From DATKJS01 sp964551995 (GTDB lineage: Bacteria; Acidobacteriota; Aminicenantia; Aminicenantales; Saccharicenantaceae), in contig CAZKFD010000011.1 of NCBI GenBank assembly GCA_964551995.1, forward strand, positions 319,276 to 383,275: a stretch of 64,000 nucleotides of DNA, written 5' to 3'. The position numbers and the translations under genes were made by a program. Shown here in pieces: positions 51,591 to 60,517 of this stretch. Position 1 is the stretch's first letter, and every line of letters begins with the position of its first letter. A model generated the notes under the pieces. It ran no database searches, had not been told where the DNA came from, and worked only from the letters and a program-made list of their open reading frames with translations.

Positions 51591-54446
51591 TCAATCACCT
51601 CCGAACTTCTTCATGAACCATGTTTTGATGATATGGGTCAAGATGCCATAGCTCAACAGGAAAAAGACAATGAAGAGCCAATAGAGGGGGGGAAGAGGGA
51701 CGAATCCCAGCGAGGAAGCGAGAGGCGAATAAGGAAGCCAGGCCCCTATCGCCATGACGCTGAGCGTTGTGAACGTCATCCAGAACGAAGCGGTGCTCTG
51801 AAAGAACGGGATTTTTCTCGTCCTGATGATATGGACAATGAGGGTTTGGGTGAGCAGCGATTCGACGAACCATCCCGTCTGAAAAAAGCGGGCGAAGCCT
51901 TCCTTCGCCCCCGGGCCCAAGGAGGGATTGAGGTAGGCGGCGCAGCCGAATATGAACCACATCAAGGCGAACGTCAGATAGTCGAAGATCGAGCTGATCG
52001 GGCCGATGAAGACCATGAATCTCCTGATGTTGTCGATGTTCCATTTGAGCGGCTTGGCGACGAGCTCTTCATCGACTTTATCGGTCGGTATCCCGGTTTG
52101 CGAAAGATCGTATAAGAGATTGTTCGTCAGAATCTGAACCGGCTTCATGGGCAGGAAGGGAAGGATATAACTCGCTCCGACCACGCTGAACATGTTGCCG
52201 AAATTGGAACTGGCACCCATCCGAATGTACTTGATGATGTTGGCGAAGATTCTTCGGCCTTCGATGATGCCTTCCTCGAGCACGAGCAGGCTTTTTTCGA
52301 GGAGAATGATGTCCGCGGCTTCCTTAGCGACATCGACTCCGGAATCCACCGATATGCCGATATCGGCCACCCGCAACGCCGGGGCGTCGTTGATGCCGTC
52401 GCCCATGAACCCGACGACATCCCCCTGGGCCCGGAGCTCCTCCACGATCTGCTCCTTTTGAGTGGGAGAAATCTTGACGAAAACATCGGCCTCGTCGACG
52501 ATTCTAGAAAATCCCTCTTCCGTGAGGCTTGCGAGTTCCGCCCCCGTAACGATCCTGTTGACCTTCAATCCGACTTCCCGGCAGATCTTTTCCGTGACCA
52601 ATCCGTTGTCCCCGGTGAGGACTTTTACGCCCACACCGGCCTTGTTGAGCAGCTCGAGGGCGGCCAGGGCCGAGCCTTTCGGCGGGTCGAAGAACGCAAT
52701 GTACCCCAGGAGGATGAGGCCGCTTTCGTCCTCCACGGAGAAGGCGGTCTTGTCGCGGGAGAACTCGCGATACGCGATGCCGAGAACCCTGAATCCGTCT
52801 CGATTGAGGCCCTCGACTTCTTCGAAAAGGTCGGCTTTCAGAAAATCGATCAACGGAAAGACTTCCTCATCGATCTGGTAATAGCCGCAGCAGCTGTAGA
52901 CTTCTTCGACCGCGCCCTTGCAGATGAGCACGTTATCCCCCTCGTACTCCACGACGACCGACATCCTGCGGCGCTGAAAGTCGAAAGGGAGTTCGTCCAC
53001 CAGCCGGCAATTCCGAACGTCCAATTCCACATGCTCGTTGACCGTCCGGTCGATAAGGTTCCTCAATCCGGTCTGGAAGTGGCTGTTCAGATAGGCATAG
53101 ATCAGGACCTCGTCGCTCTTGTTTCCGATGATGTCGACGTGTTTCTCGAGGACGACCCTCCCCTGAGTCAGAGTCCCGGTCTTATCGGTACAGAGGATGT
53201 TGATCGCTCCGAAATTCTGGATGGCGGGCAGCTTCTTGACGATGACCTTTTTTTTGGCCATCGTCAGGGCGCCCTTGGACAGGTTGACGGTGACGATCAT
53301 GGGGAGCATCTCGGGGGTGAGGCCGACGGCGATCGAAAGTCCGAAAAGCAGAGCTTCGATCCAGTTGCCCTTGGTGAGTCCGACGAGGAAGAAGACGACG
53401 CAGACCATCACGACCATGAACCGGATCATGAGCCAGGTGAAGGAACGGACCCCGCGGTCGAAACTCGTTTCCGGCTTAGCGGCCGTCAGCCTGTTCGAAA
53501 TGGCACCGAACATCGTTCGGGTGCCGGTATTGACGACGACGCCCCTGGCCGTTCCGCTCGTGACCGATGTGCCCAGAAAGCAGGCGTTCGTGAGGTCCAG
53601 GGCCGCACCGGCGTTTTGGGCCGTCGCGGCGGTCTTCTCCGTCGGCATCGATTCGCCCGTGAGGGCGGATTCGCCCACGAAGAAGTCCTTGGCCGTGATG
53701 AGCCTCATATCGGCCGGGACGATGGACCCCGCCTGGAGAAAGACGATATCTCCGGGAACGACACCGGCCATTTTCAATTCCGTTTCTCGGCCGTCCCGAA
53801 GGACATAAGTCCGCGATTGCACCCGCTTCCCCAGGGCTTCGACCGCCAGCTTCGATTTGCTATCGAGGACATAGGAGAGGCCGACGCTGAGGATCACCAT
53901 GGCGCCGACGATCAGGCTGGACTTGACCTCTCCGATGGCCCCGGAGACCGCTCCGATGATCAGGAGTTGGATAACCAGGGGGCTCTTGAAGCGCTCCAAC
54001 ATCTCGGCCCAGAAGCCCCGGCGTTTCTGCCGGGAAAGTTCGTTGGGCCCAAATTCTTCGAGCCGCCTTTCGGCCTCCTTCGAACTCAGGCCTTCTGGAG
54101 ACGTCTCCAGCTTCGCCAGGGCTTCCGCGGCCGAAAGCGAGCAGATTTCTATGAGTTCCTTTTCATGCTGGGTTTCGACCTTAGCATCAAAGGGCGCGGT
54201 CCGATTCCGCTTTTGCCGCCTGCGAAAAGAATTCGGGGTCAAATTCTCTGCCTGTCGTTCGCTCTGAATATCGCCCGCTTCGCCGGAGGCAAGACATGCT
54301 CCTTCGCTCTCGAGCCTTATCTTAGCCGGACGGGAATCGCTTTGCAAGGAAAAAGGGCCGTGTTTGCAGGCGGATGACGGAGAGGTCACGGTCGGACATT
54401 CCCGTCTTGAAAAATCCCTCCGACGGTCACTGCTCTCGCGCGTCAC
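51591..54446 (-). CDS. mgtA: Magnesium-translocating P-type ATPase MgtA
   Basis: A frame of 951 residues. The P-type core has TGES, phosphorylation motif DKTGTLTQG, GVKVLTGDN and GDGINDAPAL; the C-terminal ten-helix region with NNLLYDLSQTGIPTDKV is MgtA-specific. It imports Mg2+ using ATP. The start is uncertain: the first about 75 residues (from GTG 54446) look unlike the family. A start nearer TTG at about residue 69 would give the usual length. It is followed by the EIIA-like gene. Confidence 0.9.
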   Translation of the reverse strand: MTRESSDRRRDFSRRECPTVTSPSSACKHGPFSLQSDSRPAKIRLESEGACLASGEAGDIQSERQAENLTPNSFRRRQKRNRTAPFDAKVETQHEKELIEICSLSAAEALAKLETSPEGLSSKEAERRLEEFGPNELSRQKRRGFWAEMLERFKSPLVIQLLIIGAVSGAIGEVKSSLIVGAMVILSVGLSYVLDSKSKLAVEALGKRVQSRTYVLRDGRETELKMAGVVPGDIVFLQAGSIVPADMRLITAKDFFVGESALTGESMPTEKTAATAQNAGAALDLTNACFLGTSVTSGTARGVVVNTGTRTMFGAISNRLTAAKPETSFDRGVRSFTWLMIRFMVVMVCVVFFLVGLTKGNWIEALLFGLSIAVGLTPEMLPMIVTVNLSKGALTMAKKKVIVKKLPAIQNFGAINILCTDKTGTLTQGRVVLEKHVDIIGNKSDEVLIYAYLNSHFQTGLRNLIDRTVNEHVELDVRNCRLVDELPFDFQRRRMSVVVEYEGDNVLICKGAVEEVYSCCGYYQIDEEVFPLIDFLKADLFEEVEGLNRDGFRVLGIAYREFSRDKTAFSVEDESGLILLGYIAFFDPPKGSALAALELLNKAGVGVKVLTGDNGLVTEKICREVGLKVNRIVTGAELASLTEEGFSRIVDEADVFVKISPTQKEQIVEELRAQGDVVGFMGDGINDAPALRVADIGISVDSGVDVAKEAADIILLEKSLLVLEEGIIEGRRIFANIIKYIRMGASSNFGNMFSVVGASYILPFLPMKPVQILTNNLLYDLSQTGIPTDKVDEELVAKPLKWNIDNIRRFMVFIGPISSIFDYLTFALMWFIFGCAAYLNPSLGPGAKEGFARFFQTGWFVESLLTQTLIVHIIRTRKIPFFQSTASFWMTFTTLSVMAIGAWLPYSPLASSLGFVPLPPLYWLFIVFFLLSYGILTHIIKTWFMKKFGGD

Positions 54447-54619
54447 GGAGAGGCCCGGGCCGGGACTTGACCTTGTTGGACGTGAACGCAGATTTTGTTC
54501 CCCACGAGGTCCCGTCCTTGAGGAAGGCGGCTGGCCTCTGCTTTCCTATACACCCGGCAGCGGCAAGATTCGTGGCCGGGGGGTCGGGGGAAAGACTTTT
54601 AAGAAATCCGCGAACCCGG

Positions 54620-54625
54620 TATAAT
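54620..54625 (+). promoter_or_regulatory. -10 box (TATAAT) upstream of the 54.7-kb histidine kinase
   Basis: GGTATAATAAAGG lies in the 296-base divergent gap between mgtA and the kinase, giving the kinase a leader of about 110 bases. The gap holds no other recognisable element. Confidence 0.4.
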
Positions 54626-54742
54626 AAAGGCATATATTTTTGGCTTTGATAAACGGCGGGCGTGTCTGCGGGCGCGAGGCGATCCCGCTCAGGCGCCACG
54701 TTTGTTGCATGGCCCGCCTCTTGAGCGGTGGTTGAAGGCTCG

Positions 54743-56152
54743 ATGAGAAAGTTTTTGTATGGACTCCAGCGGACCTCCCGCAACGCTGTCATATCTGCCG
54801 CCGTTCTCACCGCGGTCATCGCTTTCGTCGACTGGAGGATCCTTTCCAACTACTTCGGCTTCCTCTACCTTTTTCCCATGCTCCTGCTCGGAACGGCACT
54901 TCCGCCCTGGCAGATCTTCCTGTCGGCTGCGTTCTGCACGGTTCTGGCCGACATTTTCGGTCCGTTCCCCTTCCATCCGGCCGTTTCGCTGCCTCAGGAC
55001 GTGCTGCTCTTTCTCGTGCTCGGCGGGATGGGGATGTTCTCCCACGGGGTCATCGTGAATCGCAGGATGGAACAGGAGAATCGTCGAAGAATCGAGGAGG
55101 AAATCGCGGCCCGCCGGGAGGCGGAAGAGCAGCTGGAATTCCTGATTCGGACGAGTCCGGTGGCGATTCTCGTGATGAAGGGAAGCGGGGAGATCCTGAC
55201 TGGAAATTCCGCGGCCCACCGCCTCTTCCGGGCCGGCCCGGGAGAGCTGATCGGGAATAATATCTCCCGCTACATCCCGGCGCTCGGCCACGTCCCTTCC
55301 GCGGCGGAAACGAGCCAGACGTTCCGGACCGAAATGCAGTGCCGCGGCCGTCGGAGCAACGGAGACATCTTTTCGGCCGATGTTTTCTTCTCCACCTACA
55401 GGACCGGCAAGGGGCCGCGTTTGGCCGCCCTGGTCGTCGACTCCTCGGAAGACCTGCGGCACCGCGCCGAAGCCGGCCTCGACCAGCTGATGGCCGGGTC
55501 GCGGATCCTCGTGGCGGCTGTTTCTCATGAGATGAGGAACGTCTGCAGCGCTATCGCCGTTGTCCACCAGAATCTCGCCCGTAACGGGGGCCTCGCGGAA
55601 AACCAGGATTTCACCGCTCTTGGCTCCTTGGTCGAAACTTTGAACAAGATCGCGTCTCTGGAATTGCGTCAGAGCACAAGCGGCTTCGAGGCCAAGATGG
55701 TCGATCTGGCCGAGATCCTCGACGATGCGCGGATCGTTCTCGAGCCCTATTGCGAGGAATCGGATATTCAGATGAGTTGGGAAATCCCGCGGAGACTTCC
55801 GTATGTCTGGGCCGATCGTCACAGCCTGTTGCAAGTTCTCCTGAACCTCACAAAAAACAGCCGCCGGGCCATGGAGGGCACGGCCCCGAAAATGATCACC
55901 ATCGCGGTGTCCGTTGATGCCGGCGTCGCCGAGATCCGGGTGACCGACACGGGGCCGGGAATCAGCTCGCCGGAATACCTCTTTCAGCCGTTGCAGAAGG
56001 GCGCCGAGGCGACGGGGTTAGGGCTGTTTCTTTCTCGCGCCTTCATGCGCTCTCTCGGAGGCGACCTCCGATACGAGCCCCGACCAACGGGCTGCTGCTT
56101 CGTCATCCAGATGGCTGTCGCGGGTTTTGCCGAAGGCGACCAGGCGCATTGA
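54743..56152 (+). CDS. PAS-containing sensor histidine kinase
   Basis: A protein of 469 residues. An N-terminal membrane domain has three to four helices (about 15-110). It is followed by a short coiled-coil, a PAS domain (about 130-250, SPVAILVMKGSGEILTGNSAA), and an H-box VAAVSHEMRNVCSAIAVV lacking the usual Pro. The ATPase has NLTKNSRRAM, VTDTGPGISS and GLGLFLSRA. It is likely to phosphorylate the NarL-type regulator whose start lies 7 bases beyond its stop. Confidence 0.88.
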   Translation: MRKFLYGLQRTSRNAVISAAVLTAVIAFVDWRILSNYFGFLYLFPMLLLGTALPPWQIFLSAAFCTVLADIFGPFPFHPAVSLPQDVLLFLVLGGMGMFSHGVIVNRRMEQENRRRIEEEIAARREAEEQLEFLIRTSPVAILVMKGSGEILTGNSAAHRLFRAGPGELIGNNISRYIPALGHVPSAAETSQTFRTEMQCRGRRSNGDIFSADVFFSTYRTGKGPRLAALVVDSSEDLRHRAEAGLDQLMAGSRILVAAVSHEMRNVCSAIAVVHQNLARNGGLAENQDFTALGSLVETLNKIASLELRQSTSGFEAKMVDLAEILDDARIVLEPYCEESDIQMSWEIPRRLPYVWADRHSLLQVLLNLTKNSRRAMEGTAPKMITIAVSVDAGVAEIRVTDTGPGISSPEYLFQPLQKGAEATGLGLFLSRAFMRSLGGDLRYEPRPTGCCFVIQMAVAGFAEGDQAH

Positions 56153-56159
56153 GCCCGCC

Positions 56160-56807
56160 ATGGATCGCATCAGACTGTTGTTGATCGACGATCATCCCCT
56201 CTTCCGGGAAGGTCTCGCCCGTCTGCTGGGATCGTGCCCGGACTTTGAGGTGGTCGCTCAATGTGGCAATTCCGCTGAGGCTTTGCGGTGGCTCAATCGC
56301 CATGACATCGACCTCGTGCTTCTCGATTTTGACCTGGGTGACGAGCCGGGGAATCGATTCCTTACGTCGGCCCGCCAATGTGGATATGAGGGGAAGGTCC
56401 TCATCGTGACCGCCGGCATGACGGCGACAGAATCTTCCTCCGCCTTGAAGTTGGGCGCATCGGGGATCGTCCTCAAGCACAGCTCATTAGACATTCTGTC
56501 CAGCGCGATCCGGCGGGTTGCGGAAGGCGAAACGTGGGTGGACGAGAAGGTCGCCCTGCAAATGGCGGATCGGTTCCCGCAAACCGGTTCGCAGGGATTT
56601 GCGTGGACCCTCACGGAGCGGGAAGATCAGGTTCTCCGAGGCGTGTTCGAGGGGCTCGCGAACAAGGAAATTGCGGCCATGATCGGCGTATCGGAAAGCT
56701 CGGTGAAAGCCGCTCTTCAACAATTGTTCGATAAAACCGGCGTGCGGACGCGCAGCCAGCTGGTCAGGATTGCGCTTGAGGGGCGCTTCCGGAAGAGCAA
56801 GGATTGA
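56160..56807 (+). CDS. NarL/FixJ-family response regulator
   Basis: A protein of 215 residues. The receiver has LLLIDDHPLFREGL and phospho-acceptor Asp in LVLLDFDLGDE. The LuxR-type HTH is LTEREDQVLRGVFEGLANKEIAAMIGVSESSVKAALQQLFDK. It pairs with the upstream kinase. Target genes are not evident; the mgtA/EIIA and metal-transport genes on either side are candidates by position only. Confidence 0.9.
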   Translation: MDRIRLLLIDDHPLFREGLARLLGSCPDFEVVAQCGNSAEALRWLNRHDIDLVLLDFDLGDEPGNRFLTSARQCGYEGKVLIVTAGMTATESSSALKLGASGIVLKHSSLDILSSAIRRVAEGETWVDEKVALQMADRFPQTGSQGFAWTLTEREDQVLRGVFEGLANKEIAAMIGVSESSVKAALQQLFDKTGVRTRSQLVRIALEGRFRKSKD

Positions 56808-56898
56808 TCGCCGCGTTCATATCGCTTCGGGCATTGCGATCAGCCTATCCGAGGAAGGCCAGACGAACCTCTTCCAGCTGACACAGAGTTCAGTTTTT

Positions 56899-56932
56899 CC
56901 AGAGCCTCCTGGGTTCGTGAGGCGCTCTCTGG
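56899..56932 (+). terminator. Hairpin downstream of the NarL-type regulator
   Basis: CCAGAG pairs with CTCTGG around an inner CCTC/GAGG stem; the following GGGGCTTT has only a short T-run. It is a plausible terminator 91 bases after the stop. The rest of 56808-57140 holds no gene. Confidence 0.4.
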
Positions 56933-57140
56933 AGGGGCTTTAAAACCTAAATGTGGACAAATCTGACCTGACCTCGCCGCTCAAAATTAACCCCCCGGTC
57001 TTTCGTTCAGTGGAAGATCAGGCTAGAGCTATGAATTCTTCATTTCGACCTGGGGAAGGGGCGAGATCAATAAATGGAAAACTCTTTTCAATCATTATCC
57101 TTCCGGCGCATAAAGATCTCTTGGGCTGCCCTCGACAACG

Positions 57141-57587
57141 ATGATCCGCAACGTCGATTGGGGTATCAGCGCAGGTCCCTTCCGGTGCCAGAGAGATGGA
57201 CTCAGTAACCGGCGGATCGGGGCGACTGGACTGCCATCAGTCCTATTGGGCAAACTCTGGTTCGCCGCCGCAATAGCTGCAACGGCAGCCTGGGGGATCA
57301 AGCTCGTCGTCGTCCGGCACGGACTCATCTTTCAAGCCGTAACGGTCCTGGGTGTTGATGGCTTAGTGTATATTGCTCTGACCTATGGGCCTTTAAAGCC
57401 GGCGGCCGATAGCCAAGAGGGCTATGCGGCCCAGGTTGCTATGACCCAGACTCCAGGGAACGCCTGGCCCGACTTAAGGGCAGTTGATTCTGTATCAATA
57501 TCCACTGATGCCTCGAATTTTTCTGTGCCTCCGCCTAAACTTTTTCTTGACAAACGGGTTCGGGCGACCCATATTCAAAAACAATGA
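57141..57587 (+). pseudogene. Probable C-terminal fragment of MurJ (lipid II flippase)
   Basis: The frame includes NRRIGATGLPSVLLGKLW, two hydrophobic helices (FAAAIAATAAWGIKLVV and FQAVTVLGVDGLVYIALTY) and GPLKPAA. This resembles the last helices of MurJ proteins in related high-GC bacteria. The remaining 12 helices are missing and the flanking residues are unlike the family, so it is read as a remnant. The assignment rests on pattern only. Confidence 0.38.
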
Positions 57588-57623
57588 CCGGATATGAGCG
57601 AGGAATGAAGATGCGAGGTTCCG

Positions 57624-58937
57624 ATGACAAACCTGGCAGTCCAGGCGGCAACACGCCGGAAGCGCATCGGGCTCCTCCCCCAGCTCTATTACCGCTACCG
57701 CCGCATCGCTAAGTGGCTCGCCATTTTCCTGGCCGTCGCCGGGCCAGGGATCATTGTTATGGTGGCCGATAATGATGCGGGCGGAATCACGACATACGCC
57801 GCGACAGGGGCGAAATTCGGCTACAATTTTATCTGGTTCTTAATACTCCTGGGCCCTGTCGCCTACTACGTGCAAGAGATGACTGTGCGGCTCGGGGCAG
57901 TCACAAAGCGCGGACATGCCGAAGCCATCTTCAGGTCCTTTGGCTCATTTTGGGGGTGGTTTTCCCTTCTCGATCTCGTCATGACCGATTGGCTGACCAT
58001 GATCACCGAATTCATCGGGATGACGGCGGCCATGAGCATTTTCCATATTCCTCCGGTCCTGACCGTCATCGCCTGTTGGGCCATTATGGGGACCATGGTT
58101 CTTCAGGGACGCTACTGGACCTGGGAGAAGATCGCTTTTTTCTTCTGCCTTGTCAATCTGATATATATCCCTGCCACGTTCATGGTTCATCCATCAGTCC
58201 ACGATATTTTCGCTCAGGGAATCATTCCCCATTTCCCTCCGGGCGGATTGACAAGTGATTTTTTCTTCCTGCTGATGGCCAACATCGGAACTACGATCGC
58301 TCCTTGGATGATCTTCTTTCAGCAGAGCTCCGTTGTCGACAAGGGCTTAGATGAGAAAGACATTTCGTTTGGCCAAGTCGACACCTTAATCGGGGCGGTC
58401 GCTACAGTTGTCGTGGCCGTATTCATCGTCATCGTAACGGGCAAATTGTTGTTTGGTCAGCCTGTTGAGAGCGCCGCCGAGGCGGCCATCCGCATCATGC
58501 CAACAAGCAACTACGCGGGGACGTTCATCGCAATCGGGCTTTTTGATGCGGGATTGCTGGGCGCCGTATGCATATCGCTGGCCAGCTCCTGGGCGTTTGG
58601 TGAAGTCTTCGGCTGGGCTCATTCCCTCAACAACAATATCAAGGAGGCGCCATGGTTTTACGCCTATTACTTCTTCGACTTATTGTTAGCTGGCACCATA
58701 GTTTTGATACCTGGGGCGCCGCTGGTCTTGATTACTCTTTTCGTCCAGGTGATTGCGACCACCTTGTTGCCCGCCGCCCTGGTCTTCTTGATCTTGCTCC
58801 TGAATGACGAGGGCCTCATGGGAGAATATAAAAACTCCCGTGCTCAGAACATCATCAGTGGGTCGATCGTCTTTATGATCGTTATCTTATCGACACTCTA
58901 CTCCCTAAGCGCCCTTTTTCCAAACCTTTTTAAGTAG
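57624..58937 (+). CDS. NRAMP-family divalent metal transporter, non-canonical motif
   Basis: A protein of 437 residues with about 11 helices. The helix-1 motif is DNDAGG (MVADNDAGGITTYA) in place of DPGN. The helix-6 region is NIGTTIAPWMIFF without the canonical MPH motif. Both positions line the metal site in known structures, so the ion preference may differ from Mn/Fe; Mg2+ is possible. The operon continues with a small membrane protein and an MgtE-N/CBS protein, supporting a regulated divalent-cation system. Confidence 0.82.
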   Translation: MTNLAVQAATRRKRIGLLPQLYYRYRRIAKWLAIFLAVAGPGIIVMVADNDAGGITTYAATGAKFGYNFIWFLILLGPVAYYVQEMTVRLGAVTKRGHAEAIFRSFGSFWGWFSLLDLVMTDWLTMITEFIGMTAAMSIFHIPPVLTVIACWAIMGTMVLQGRYWTWEKIAFFFCLVNLIYIPATFMVHPSVHDIFAQGIIPHFPPGGLTSDFFFLLMANIGTTIAPWMIFFQQSSVVDKGLDEKDISFGQVDTLIGAVATVVVAVFIVIVTGKLLFGQPVESAAEAAIRIMPTSNYAGTFIAIGLFDAGLLGAVCISLASSWAFGEVFGWAHSLNNNIKEAPWFYAYYFFDLLLAGTIVLIPGAPLVLITLFVQVIATTLLPAALVFLILLLNDEGLMGEYKNSRAQNIISGSIVFMIVILSTLYSLSALFPNLFK

Positions 58938-58964
58938 ATGGGGGATCAAGAGAGAGGAGATATT

Positions 58965-59177
58965 ATGATCGAGAAAGCCAAGGATTACACGCTAAGAGCC
59001 AGGAAGGGAGTTTTCCGTCGCATCATGACTCCGTTCATCGAAATTACCCGGCGCTATCACACGCCGGATATCAAGACGACGAAAACGGTCAGGGTTGCTC
59101 TTCTGCTGCTTAGGATTTACCTCATCTTGCTCATCGGGATTCTCGTCATTAAATTTATCACGATGGTCAAGAAGTGA
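58965..59177 (+). CDS. Small single-helix membrane protein (70 aa)
   Basis: A protein of 70 residues: a basic N-terminal half (RARKGVFRRIMTPFIEITRRYHTPDIKTT) and one C-terminal helix (VALLLLRIYLILLIGILVIKFI) ending MVKK. GAGAGGAGA precedes the ATG by 6 bases, a strong ribosome site. It lies between the NRAMP-like and CBS genes and may be a subunit or regulator. No known family is recognised. Confidence 0.72.
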   Translation: MIEKAKDYTLRARKGVFRRIMTPFIEITRRYHTPDIKTTKTVRVALLLLRIYLILLIGILVIKFITMVKK

Positions 59178-59233
59178 TGGAGATGAAATCGCTCGTCAGG
59201 CGATTCTTGATTCTCAGTTAAGGCAGGCGGATC

Positions 59234-60496
59234 ATGACCGAGAATGACAAGCGCACAGCGAAGCCTGAGCTGTTTTTCATCAGTCAGCTCGTCGGAGACA
59301 AAGTCATCCAGTCGCCTCATGCTGTGATCGGCCGTCTTCGGGACCTCGAAATCAGGCTCAGCACTCCTTACCCCGAGGTTATTAACCTGATCGTCAGCCG
59401 GACATTCGGGCGTCCGCCGCTCGCCGTTCCCTTCGGCTGCGTCAGGGCCATGGATAAGAGGAAGATCCTAATCGACGCCCATGAGGGCCTGCTGATCAAG
59501 GAATTCAAGGGAGAGCCAGAAAGGGTCTTGATCAAGGACATGATCCTTGACAAGCGGATCATCGACACCGACGAGTACGAAGTCGAAGTCGTCTATGACA
59601 TCCACCTCCTCCATACAGAGGGCCGACTGTTTGTCGTACATGTCGATGTCAGCAAGAAAGGCATGCTTCGGCGGCTCCACTTCGGGTGGCTCGCCTGGAT
59701 TCTCGGCCTCGGGGCCAAAGAACCTCGGCTTCTGCCGTGGCGTTACGTCCAATCCCTGCCTTCAGACATCGGCCGATTCAGGGGCGATGTCAGGCTCACG
59801 ATTTCTTGGGACAAAATCGCCGACATCCACCCCGCGGACCTGGCCGACATCCTCGAAGAGCTCAGTGGCGAAGATCGGCTCTCGGCCTTCAATGCCCTGG
59901 ACACCGAGACGGCCGCCGATGCTCTCGAAGAGACTGAGCCACGCGTCCAGAGGCAATTGGTCTCTTCAGTCCGCCGCGAAAGGATCGTCGAGCTCTTAAA
60001 AACAATGACTCCGGCCCAGATCGCCGACATCTTGGAGATTCTCCCTCGCCACGAAGCTGAACCCCTGAGGGCTTCACTGCCATCCGAGATCGGGGTCAAG
60101 GTAGACGACCTTCTCACCCATCATGACATTCGCTTGATCTCTATCGCCACAAGCAACTACTTGGCCTTGCCCGAAACGGCAACGGTCAACGACGCCCTGA
60201 TGAAGTTTCGGGACAAATCGAGGCGTTACGATGTCGTCATGTATGTGTACGTCGTCGGGACTGACGGAACTCTCAAGGGGGTCATCGACATCCGGGAACT
60301 TATCCAGGCGAGTCCGGAAGAGATTCTGGGCAATGTGATGACAAGGCAGCTCGTATGCCTTTCCCTGGAAGATTCCATGGCCGATGCCGCCCGTGAGTTC
60401 GATAAGTATGATTTCCGTTCCCTGCCTCTCGTCGACAAAACGGGAAAACTTATCGGCGCTATCAGGCACAAGGATGTCGCTGCTCTTGAGGGATAG
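59234..60496 (+). CDS. MgtE-N / CBS-pair protein without a transport domain
   Basis: A protein of 420 residues: an N-terminal PRC-barrel-like region (about 10-190). The MgtE-N superhelical domain (about 195-305) has WDKIADIHPADLADILEELSG and MTPAQIADILEILPRHEAE. The CBS pair (about 310-420) has IATSNYLALPETATVNDALM and GVIDIRELIQA. In MgtE these parts sense Mg2+ and gate the channel, but no membrane domain follows here. It is therefore a cytosolic regulator, probably of the NRAMP-like transporter two genes upstream; inferred from order. Confidence 0.85.
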   Translation: MTENDKRTAKPELFFISQLVGDKVIQSPHAVIGRLRDLEIRLSTPYPEVINLIVSRTFGRPPLAVPFGCVRAMDKRKILIDAHEGLLIKEFKGEPERVLIKDMILDKRIIDTDEYEVEVVYDIHLLHTEGRLFVVHVDVSKKGMLRRLHFGWLAWILGLGAKEPRLLPWRYVQSLPSDIGRFRGDVRLTISWDKIADIHPADLADILEELSGEDRLSAFNALDTETAADALEETEPRVQRQLVSSVRRERIVELLKTMTPAQIADILEILPRHEAEPLRASLPSEIGVKVDDLLTHHDIRLISIATSNYLALPETATVNDALMKFRDKSRRYDVVMYVYVVGTDGTLKGVIDIRELIQASPEEILGNVMTRQLVCLSLEDSMADAAREFDKYDFRSLPLVDKTGKLIGAIRHKDVAALEG

Positions 60497-60517
60497 CTGC
60501 CGGCTCAGAGAAAGATC

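Noticed and set aside
52458..54377. 639-codon plus-strand frame opposite mgtA
   Set aside because: All MgtA motifs lie on the minus strand; the plus frame is an Asp/Glu/His-rich shadow.
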